From DATNPH01 sp036703315 (GTDB lineage Bacteria; Cyanobacteriota; Cyanobacteriia; Cyanobacteriales; Coleofasciculaceae), in NCBI GenBank assembly GCA_036703315.1, contig DATNPH010000218.1:1-41073 (forward strand): a stretch of DNA of 41,073 nucleotides, given 5' to 3'. A model generated the notes under the pieces. It was not told the DNA's origin. It ran no database searches and saw nothing but the letters and a program-made list of their open reading frames with translations. The position numbers and the translations under genes were made by a program. Below, in pieces: positions 23,020 through 29,708 of this stretch (its first letter is position 1; each line of letters opens with the position of its first letter).

Positions 23020-23325
23020 TCAATCCTCATCCATCATCTGACGCAGTTCCTCTTTTGCTTCCTTCGCCAACTGGACACTGTGAAGACTTGCCAGCACTCC
23101 CCCTGCTGTTGTCAGGCTGGCTTCTGATACTTTATTGAAATAAAGAAGTCCGACACCGGATAAAGTCATGAGGGCAGATGCTGCGGTGACGGTAAGAGCG
23201 AGGTTATAGCTTTGACGAACTTGGCGCAATAATTCCCGCAAAATTTCTTCTTTGATATTGCTAGAGTCATCGTTAGAATTTGGCTGATTATCAGATTGGC
23301 GTTTTCTGAAAACATTGAAATTCAT
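23020..23325 (-). CDS. TRADD-N-associated two-TM membrane protein
   Basis: A 101-residue protein. After a polar N terminus (MNFNVFRKRQSDNQPNSN), residues about 25-100 match what I know as the cyanobacterial TRADD-N-associated membrane domain: EEILRELLRQVRQSYNLALT, then VTAASALMTLSGVGLLYFNK (helix 1), TTAGGVLASLHSVQLAKEAK (helix 2) and EELRQMMDED. In the literature on NTP-dependent conflict systems such 2TM units are proposed to be membrane effectors attached to TRADD-N death-like domains. No TRADD-N domain is fused here. GAGGG precedes the ATG at 23325. It is divergent from the STAND NTPase at 23749 with a repeat between them. Pore formation is inferred. Confidence 0.7.
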   Translation of the reverse strand: MNFNVFRKRQSDNQPNSNDDSSNIKEEILRELLRQVRQSYNLALTVTAASALMTLSGVGLLYFNKVSEASLTTAGGVLASLHSVQLAKEAKEELRQMMDED

Positions 23326-23748
23326 TTTTTTCTGCCCTCTAAAATGTTTAGTTGTTGAATCTCGATACTGGTATCCTACTGAAGGCAAAGAGATAGTTTC
23401 GAGGGCAGATAGATTCGCTTTGTATGGGGAATTTGCCCTAGATTTTGGGGCAGATAGGGCAAAGTAGAAAAACCTAGCTGCCCTAGACAGGAAAATCCAA
23501 AATTAGCTATACCTGATGTATTGCATTTTTCCTGGTAAGTCGCAGACACCGCCCGGAAATTAATTTCCGGGCTAATAGCTCAAGTCCATTAAAATGGACT
23601 AAAACTTTATTCAATAAGCATTTAGTCCTCTAAAGAGGACTTTAGCTATGAGCCAGGGAATTGATTCCCTGGCGGTGTAGGCAATAGACGATAAGGGTGT
23701 AAAAACTCAGTCTTTTATAAATTATCGCGATCGCCGCTAAATACCCCC
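23326..23748. other. Divergent intergenic region with palindromic repeat
   Basis: About 420 bases with no gene. The four-hairpin repeat copy 3 (23550-23674) occupies the middle. An internal repeat TTTGGGGCAGATAGGGCA-like word and GAGGGCAGATAG occur near 23400-23465. Promoters for both directions must lie here. Confidence 0.5.
23550..23674. repeat. Four-hairpin palindromic repeat, copy 3
   Basis: Bounded by CGCC and GGCG. The palindromes are CCCGGAAATTAATTTCCGGG (23552-23571), AGTCCATTAAAATGGACT (23583-23600), AGTCCTCTAAAGAGGACT (23624-23641) and CCAGGGAATTGATTCCCTGG (23653-23672). The linkers GGCTAATAGCT and AGCTATGAGCC are inverted copies with one mismatch, making the dyad symmetry of the whole unit explicit. 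Confidence 0.9.
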
Positions 23749-24480
23749 ATGCTTCAATCTGATAAAGTTAAATCTGGTGAACAAGGAAAAATCAGACTTA
23801 GACAGGCATATAAGGAAGCAGGTCTGACTATAGAAAAACTTGCAGACAATGCACAGGTTTCCCCAGATACGATTAAGCGTCTGCTTGGAACAAAAGAATG
23901 TCCAAATGGGGTTGAGCGATGGGCAGTTACCAATATTGCTAATGCTTTAAATATCAAACCAACGGATATCGTTGACCTTAAAGACTGGAATCCACAGCAG
24001 CAACTACCACCAGAGTTTGAACCACTAATCAAAGGAAAAACTAAGACGTTTTGTGGTCGTAAATTCGTCTTTGCTGCCTTTGAAAAATTCATCAACACCA
24101 AGCCAAACGGTTACTTCACGGTAGTAGGAGATGCGGGGATGGGGAAAAGCGCCCTTGCTGCTAAGTACGTTTTTGACAAGCAAGTTTCCTGCTATTTCAA
24201 TATTCTTGCAGAGGGTCGCAACCGCCCTGAACTGTTCCTGAAAAGTATTCGCCAACAATTGATTAGTCGTTACCAGTTGCAGGATGCAACCGATGACGAT
24301 TTAGCGACGCTACTTACTAAAGTTAGCAAAAAACTGCCTGCTGGCGATCGCTTGGTCATTGTCGTTGATGCGCTGGATGAGGTGGAGCAAGAACCGGGAG
24401 CAGAAAATCTCTTGTATTTACCAAGAGAACTGCCAGAACAAGTCTATTTTCTGCTGACGAGATCTGCTTCAGAAAATTAG
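23749..24480 (+). pseudogene. STAND (NACHT-like) NTPase, N-terminal part of a frameshifted gene
   Basis: A 243-residue frame. Residues 13-80 are an XRE-like helix-turn-helix (KIRLRQAYKEAGLTIEKLAD, QVSPDTIKRLLG, IANALNIKPTDIVDLKDW). A P-loop NTPase follows: CGRKFVFAAFEKFI, Walker A GDAGMGKS (127-134), and Walker B RLVIVVDALDE (201-211). It then reads LLYLPRELPEQVYFLLTR and runs into a stop after six out-of-context residues. The coding sense continues in the +1 frame from 24458, where a second Walker B-like block begins. Family members run on through winged-helix and sensor domains, so this part alone would lack them. It is probably a non-functional or programmed-frameshift gene; I favour a recombination scar. 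It is divergent from the 2TM protein. Confidence 0.7.
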
Positions 24481-25378
24481 CGATTCCCTAGAACCCAACC
24501 AACGGCTGATCATTGCCATTGATGCCCTAGATGCGATCGCTCCCAACAGCCAAGCCGCTAGCTCAAATTTGTTCTATCTTCCCCGATATTTGCCACAGAA
24601 GGTCTATTTTCTCCTCACCTGCCGACCTTTTGTGAGGGAGCGATCGGGTTTATTAATCGAAGCGCCATCCCAGATACTAGATTTAGGAGACTATCCCAAA
24701 CAAAATCGGGATGATGTGCAGGGGTACATACAGCAATGCTTAACCCCCCTAACCTCCTCATCCTCACTAAAGCTCCGGTCGCTCCGGCTTGGTAAGGGGG
24801 GAACAAGAATTGAGAATTCCCTTGGTAAGGAAGGGACAAAAATGGAGGAGTCAGAGTCTTCTAATTCTCCCCCCTTTTTAACCGGAGCTTTAGTGAGGAG
24901 GGCTGGGGGGGATCTAAGAAGTTGGCTAACCACCCACAATATCAACGAGCAAGAATTTTGCACTCGCCTAACCGCTCAAACTGAGAATAATTTCATGTAC
25001 CTGAGCCAAATTTTAGCTGCTATCACTGAAGGATTTTACTCCCAAGCCTTGAAGCTCGATCGACTTCCGCCAAATTTAGAAGCCTATTACCAAAGCCATT
25101 GGCAGCGCATGGCGGCTAAGGAATTATCTTTAGTGGAATTGGGGGTATTGCGTTGTCTTGTTAGCCTGCAACCTAGTCTCGATCCCCTCCTTAAAAAGGA
25201 AGGGATATCGGCACAATTGATTGCAGAGATGATTGATCAGGATGAATATGACGTAGAGGCAGTACTGGAGAATTGGATTGAGTTCTTACAGCAGGAGCAA
25301 ATCGATGGAGAAACCCGCTACAGTCTCTATCATTCCAGCTTCCGTGACTGGTTGGGGCAGCAGCTTAGTCACCATTAA
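24458..25378 (+). pseudogene. STAND NTPase, C-terminal part in the +1 frame
   Basis: A 306-codon open frame with no start before TTG 24569. It begins RDLLQKISDSLEPNQRLIIA, then IDALDAIAPNS and LFYLPRYLPQKVYFLLTCR, which repeats in divergent form the Walker B segment at the end of the previous frame. It continues DLGDYPKQNRDDVQGYIQQC, a repeat-derived insert (about 24744-24910), and the family's tail NNFMYLSQILAAI, KLDRLPPNLEAYYQSHWQRM and RYSLYHSSFRDWLGQQL. No effector domain follows. Two paralogous NTPase genes, joined by a deletion, would give this arrangement. It could be expressed only by frameshifting or internal initiation. Confidence 0.7.
24744..24910. repeat. Inverted-repeat element inside the NTPase frame
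   Basis: CCTCACTAAAGCTCCGGT (24762-24779) and ACCGGAGCTTTAGTGAGG (24881-24898) are perfect 18-base inverted arms. C-rich and G-rich runs (CCCCCCTAACCTCCTC, GAGGAGGGCTGGGGGG) extend them outward. The element keeps the reading frame and encodes a serine/lysine/glycine-rich insert (SSSSLKLRSLRLGKGG and onward). Confidence 0.85.
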
Positions 25379-25602
25379 TCCCTTGCAACTTCTCGATTAA
25401 CATTTGTGACTGCCTATCTGAGTCCCAAATTCACCGAATACTGTCAAAAATCCAAATTGTCTAACTTTTTTATTCCCAACTGAGGCGTTGTAGTATCCCT
25501 TCATAGCGGGTCAGATTAAGAAATTGCTTAACTTTATTTTTTGCGAACTAGTAAAGTAAACGATAAATCAAGGATTACAGAGCATAAAATTGCTTAACTT
25601 TA

Positions 25603-27021
25603 TTATTTCTCTACACGGGTGATCCACCAAGTCATCCCCCCAAATATTAGGGCAGTAACGACACTCAAGAAAAAGGTGAGAATGACGGGATGAGGTATGT
25701 TAGTCGAAAAAGGTAGTAAGAAGGGTTTGTCAATCTGACCGGAACTAGAGGCGACGAGTCCGCCTGCACCTAGACCTATAGCTAGGATTTGGATAGTTCT
25801 TTCTAGAGAGCGATCGCGTTCTGCCAGCTCAATCTCCACCCTCGCTCGAATCGTGGAAATCATTTGCTCAAACAAATTCATACCTGGCTCATAATATTTC
25901 AGGTCTACTTGAATTTGCTCCTGAAACTGCTTGCATTTGCGATCGTAAAAATCCTGCCAAAATCCTAACTCATCACCTGTCAGACTCAACGCACGAATTT
26001 TTGCCAAACTCGCTGCATAATTTTCCGCATTTGCATTGATTGTCGTGCCATGATCTTTGATGTCACGCAAATAACGAGAAAACTCAAAGGCGATCGGTGG
26101 GGCATCATTAACTAATGCTTTTAATTCCTCTAGTTGCTTTGCCGATTGGCTTGACAAATTACTGAAAACATGGGTCTTTTTCTCTAACTGATTGTAGAGT
26201 GTTCTCGCGCGATCGCTACAAACTTGAGCGCCGTGAACGGCATAGAGAATTTTACTTCGATAACACAGTAATCGGAGTAACCAAGGCTCAGCTTTCTGTG
26301 CCAGAGGCAGGGTTTTTTCTGGATAAACATTCAACCATACGAGAATATGACATTGCGCTAGAGGATTTTGTACACCCCCAATCACTTCATATTCAAAAAT
26401 GGGACTGCTAAAAAGTTCACCCTCAGCTACACAAGAAAGATAAGGCGGTTGTTCATTAGTGGTAGATTTTAAATTTAAAGCAGGGTAATCTACACCTTCA
26501 AGCAAAGCTTCAACACATTCATCAGCTAAAGCTTTATAGTCACAAGGAATTTGTGTGGGTTCGGCAAGAAGCACCAAGGTTTGCCCAAGAGTGGGTTGGA
26601 TATGACGCGGTAACAAGCACCCATTGGGATTCAGTTGGCTTAAATCCTTAACCTCTACAACGGTATCCTCATCAACATAGTGCAGCGTCAAATCTAGAGC
26701 ATAAGTATCGTGAAGCTGTACTGGATAAACTGTAGCCGCTAGGTAAGGATGCTTTAACCCAGAATCTGCCTGAAAAGAAAGAAAACGCTGTGGCTGCAAG
26801 AGTTCTACATAGGGTTGCTGACTGGCGAAACTTGTGTCAGCAGTCTTGAGCATTTCTGGCAAAGTTTCAAGCTGCGAAATCCCCAACTCTTGACCTAAAC
26901 TAGCGCATCTGCGCCACAGCACGTCACCTTCCTTTGCTGCTTCTTGGAAGTCTTGAGTCATCTCATGCAGCAAATGAAAGGCAAATAACGTTAACTGGGG
27001 GCTTTGGAGTTTCTGAGTCAA
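25603..27021 (-). CDS. Unknown protein with C-terminal two-TM hairpin
   Basis: A 472-residue protein. The first 320 residues are soluble and unassigned (FAFHLLHEMTQDFQEAAKEG, YLAATVYPVQLHDTYALDLT, CHILVWLNVYP). Residues about 290-410 are helical and coiled-coil-like (LEKKTHVFSNLSSQSAKQLE). The C terminus has two membrane helices, TIQILAIGLGAGGLVASSSG and HPVILTFFLSVVTALIFGG, joined by a 15-residue loop, a layout like CorA-type or other membrane-anchored effectors. I do not recognise a family. It starts with TTG overlapping the TGA stop of the upstream ORF (ATTGA), so it is translationally coupled and last in the minus-strand run. It could be the membrane effector of that operon; this is inference from position and topology. 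Confidence 0.7.
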   Translation of the reverse strand: MTQKLQSPQLTLFAFHLLHEMTQDFQEAAKEGDVLWRRCASLGQELGISQLETLPEMLKTADTSFASQQPYVELLQPQRFLSFQADSGLKHPYLAATVYPVQLHDTYALDLTLHYVDEDTVVEVKDLSQLNPNGCLLPRHIQPTLGQTLVLLAEPTQIPCDYKALADECVEALLEGVDYPALNLKSTTNEQPPYLSCVAEGELFSSPIFEYEVIGGVQNPLAQCHILVWLNVYPEKTLPLAQKAEPWLLRLLCYRSKILYAVHGAQVCSDRARTLYNQLEKKTHVFSNLSSQSAKQLEELKALVNDAPPIAFEFSRYLRDIKDHGTTINANAENYAASLAKIRALSLTGDELGFWQDFYDRKCKQFQEQIQVDLKYYEPGMNLFEQMISTIRARVEIELAERDRSLERTIQILAIGLGAGGLVASSSGQIDKPFLLPFSTNIPHPVILTFFLSVVTALIFGGMTWWITRVEK

Positions 27022-27281
27022 TTTTTTGGAGAGGTATTTAACTGGGATTCTGAGTCAGTTGTTTGGGAGGAATTTGAGTTAGTAGCGGAAGATTCTGGAA
27101 CTTTTCGCATCTTATTTTTTAGTGTTGTTACCAGCATTTCGTTTTGATCGCTGGGTTGCAACGGTTCAACTTTGCCTCCGAATGGTCTTGCTTGTTCCGG
27201 CAAAGGTTGGGATTTAATCTCAGGCAGTTGGCTGTAGGCAATAATCAGTTCCTCCTGATTTGTGGGTGGGACTTGCACCAA
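27018..27281 (-). CDS. Small proline/serine-rich ORF in the operon
   Basis: An 87-codon frame, MVQVPPTNQEELIIAYSQLP, then IKSQPLPEQARPFGG and a Ser/Thr/Asn-rich tail (SSATNSNSSQTTDSESQ). It is probably disordered, and no family is recognised. Start choice is unusual: TTG 27281 or GTG 27278 lie inside the previous ORF and lack a ribosome site, whereas the best AGGAGG (in the last codons of the previous gene) is followed in this frame only by CTG and ATT codons. Its stop overlaps the start of the 2TM gene by two bases. Confidence 0.5.
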   Translation of the reverse strand: MVQVPPTNQEELIIAYSQLPEIKSQPLPEQARPFGGKVEPLQPSDQNEMLVTTLKNKMRKVPESSATNSNSSQTTDSESQLNTSPKN

Positions 27282-27427
27282 AGCGCGATCGCATCTGATA
27301 CAGTCTCAATATCTTCGCCGCAAGAATAGCTTAACTGGTTCAGGTCATCTCGGTGCTGCTCGAATAGAGAAGGCTGGTTATCCAAAAGCGAGATAAAAGC
27401 TTTGACGTTGTTAGCGTGAGCTGACAT
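27245..27427 (-). CDS. Small acidic protein (60 residues)
   Basis: Begins MSAHANNVKAFISLLDNQPS, then FEQHRDDLNQLSYSCGED, and ends IETVSDAIALWCKSHPQIRR plus N. It looks like a compact helical protein, with a pattern I associate with small ORFs beside CHAT genes in cyanobacteria, but I cannot name a family. TAGGAA lies about ten bases before the ATG at 27427. It overlaps the next ORF and follows the CHAT tail by ten bases, in keeping with one operon. Confidence 0.6.
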   Translation of the reverse strand: MSAHANNVKAFISLLDNQPSLFEQHRDDLNQLSYSCGEDIETVSDAIALWCKSHPQIRRN

Positions 27428-27437
27428 TGTTAAATTC

Positions 27438-27641
27438 CTACTGTCCAATAGCACAGAAAGCAGCCCAATATTGAGGTGACTCAAAAGGTTTGTCATCTGC
27501 TTCCATATTACGCAACCACCCCAGAACGGCTATTCTGCGAGTTGGCGTTAAAGGCACCTTTCCTTGCTTTACCCATTCCTCCAATTTCTGCTTGGTCAAA
27601 TCCCGCAGCCATTTTTGAGCCTCATTAAGTGCCACTGCCAC
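27438..27641 (-). pseudogene. C-terminal tail of a CHAT protein, domain lost
   Basis: A 67-codon frame from GTG 27641: VALNEAQKWLRDLTKQKLEE, then GWLRNMEADDKPFESPQYWA and AFCAIGQ. The intact CHAT protein in this window has the same order at its end (ADALQDAQNYIRTITVKELQ, then PLEHPCFWGAWVCQGD). This is therefore the tail of a CHAT domain without the His and Cys catalytic parts. Upstream in frame, PSVWSTQEIT follows a TAA; VWS recalls the SLWSV block that precedes the tail in CHAT domains, as if about 30 residues were deleted between them. AGGAGA lies before the GTG, so a short peptide could still be made. Confidence 0.7.
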
Positions 27642-27741
27642 TGTAATCTCCTGGGTAGACCAAACAGAAGGTTACATCATCAATGCAATCTACCCTTGAG
27701 GACGTTTTGTGGAGGAACCGAGCTTACTAAGGGGCAAAATG

Positions 27742-29622
27742 TCAACCAATCGGTTGCCAAATCTTGATGGTCTGGTCACTACTACCACTAACCAAGATGT
27801 AACCATCTCGGTTAAAGGCAACTGACTCGACTGGTTTTGAATGCCCAGAAAGAATAAACAACCGTTTACCGGAATGCCAATTCCATAGCTCAATAGTCTT
27901 GCCACTACCACTAGCAAGCGTCTTCCCATCCGGGCTAAAGGCAATAGACGCTGTTCCATTGGACTGAGTAGAAAAGGCTTGCAGCTGTTTTCCAGTAGTC
28001 GGGTTCCACAGCTTAATAGCTGTGCTACTACCGATAGCAAGGGCTTGACCATCTGAACTAAAGGCAAGGGATGTAATTCCGCTCGACTGACTAGAAATAG
28101 TGCGTAGCTGTTTGCCAGTATGCGGGTTCCACAGCTCAAGTGAGCCATCCAAACCACCAATGGCACAAGTATGACCATCTGGACTGAAAGAGACTATTCG
28201 AGCTGAATCTGAGTTTCTTGCTAAATTGCCTAGCAGCTTGCCTGTACGTACTGCCCAAACTTTGATTTCTTGATCACCGCTACTAACAAGAGTTTGACCA
28301 TTGGGGCTAAAAGAGATGTACCGAATTCTGCCTGGATGACCAACGAGAGTGTTTAGTACTTCTCCACTGCTAAGCAACCACAACTTAATGGTTTTGTCAT
28401 AACTACTACTAGCTAACAGCTGACCATCTGGGCTAAGAGCGATGCAAGTAATTCGGTTAGTATGTCCGCTGAGGGTGTTGAATAGTTCGCCAGTACGCAG
28501 CGACCATAGCTTAATAGTTTTGTCATAGCTACCACTGGCTAAAAACTGACCATCTGAGCTGATCGCAACTGACCTAACCACGTCAGAATGCCCAAACAGG
28601 GTACGGCGCAGTTTAGCGCTTTCCCAGAGACTCGATGGTGTTGTTGATGAGAGAAAGCTTGAAATGAGCGAAAGGAGTGGTCTTGACTTTCGGGATTCTG
28701 GCTCAGGCGATTCCCTAGGGGATAGCTTCGCTTCACGCTTTTCTGGAATCAGAGGTACTGGTGGCAGTGGCGGCAAGGGGGAGACAATTTCCTCGATGCA
28801 GCGCAAAATCATCTGTGACGTTTGAGGTCGTCTGCCGGGAAAGATTGCCATCAAGTAATCGATCAAATCCGCAAATCTCTTGGAAATCTGCGGCGCACTG
28901 TCACGCCATTGCAATTTACCTGTTCGGGAGTCTTTATCAAAGTCAGTTGGCTGTTTGCCTGTCAGCAAATAGACAAAGGTTCGTCCCAGGGCAAAGAAAT
29001 CGGACTGTGCTACCGCATGTCCCTCTGCTTGCTCCGGTGGCGTGTAACCGGCGGAGATAATCACTGTTCCGGTTACATTGCGTTGTTGTTTGTGCAAGTA
29101 AGTTTCTGTAATTTCCCGAACTGCCCCAAAGTCAACGAGTACCAACTGCCCATTCGGTCGAAGCATGATGTTAGATGGCTTGATATCCCGGTGAACCATT
29201 TCCTGTTGATGGACTTGACCCAGGATGTCTGAGAGTTGTTGCAACCACGCTATAGCTTGTTCTTGGCTAATCGGTTGATTGCCTTGAGTCACCATCCACT
29301 GCTTCAGATTTGGTCCCTCGATTTTCTCCATTACCAGGCAGTGCAGTGTTTCTCCAGTCGCTTCAATTAGCGTGAAATATCCATCTGGATCTACTCTGGG
29401 AATGCCTGGATGCAGTAGTTTACACAAGACCGCTGCTTCTCTCTGGAATAGAGAGACTGCCTTTTTTTTACTGTCACTGTTGTGGAACCTATCGAGATTC
29501 AGAACTTTTAGAACTTTCCGAATCCCGCCATCAGCCACCTCAAAGGTTTGACCAAATCCTCCTTTACCTAGGGGGTGAAGGACTCGATAGCGGTCTTGAA
29601 GTAATAAGCCTGGATAAATCAT
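27742..29622 (-). CDS. Ser/Thr protein kinase with WD40 repeats
   Basis: A 626-residue eukaryotic-type kinase. The kinase domain (about 10-285) has GKGGFGQTF (glycine loop), Lys39 in KVLKVL, HRDIKPSN with Asp146, DFG at 164-166 and GYTPPEQAEG in place of APE. All catalytic residues are present. A proline- and serine-rich linker (VSPLPPLPPVPLIPEKREAK) joins it to seven WD40 repeats (about 345-626), such as GHSDVVRSVAISSDGQFLAS and YDKTIKLW, which should close as one beta-propeller. No transmembrane segment is seen. It sits 86 bases after the NB-ARC gene and 100 before the CHAT tail on the same strand. The propeller may bind a partner; targets are unknown. Confidence 0.92.
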   Translation of the reverse strand: MIYPGLLLQDRYRVLHPLGKGGFGQTFEVADGGIRKVLKVLNLDRFHNSDSKKKAVSLFQREAAVLCKLLHPGIPRVDPDGYFTLIEATGETLHCLVMEKIEGPNLKQWMVTQGNQPISQEQAIAWLQQLSDILGQVHQQEMVHRDIKPSNIMLRPNGQLVLVDFGAVREITETYLHKQQRNVTGTVIISAGYTPPEQAEGHAVAQSDFFALGRTFVYLLTGKQPTDFDKDSRTGKLQWRDSAPQISKRFADLIDYLMAIFPGRRPQTSQMILRCIEEIVSPLPPLPPVPLIPEKREAKLSPRESPEPESRKSRPLLSLISSFLSSTTPSSLWESAKLRRTLFGHSDVVRSVAISSDGQFLASGSYDKTIKLWSLRTGELFNTLSGHTNRITCIALSPDGQLLASSSYDKTIKLWLLSSGEVLNTLVGHPGRIRYISFSPNGQTLVSSGDQEIKVWAVRTGKLLGNLARNSDSARIVSFSPDGHTCAIGGLDGSLELWNPHTGKQLRTISSQSSGITSLAFSSDGQALAIGSSTAIKLWNPTTGKQLQAFSTQSNGTASIAFSPDGKTLASGSGKTIELWNWHSGKRLFILSGHSKPVESVAFNRDGYILVSGSSDQTIKIWQPIG

Positions 29623-29708
29623 CAGAGCGCTTGCAATACTTGCAAAATTTAATTTTGCTATATAGCTGTAGTATTTATCTCCCTATTTTTGCCTCTTATG
29701 CAAAACGT

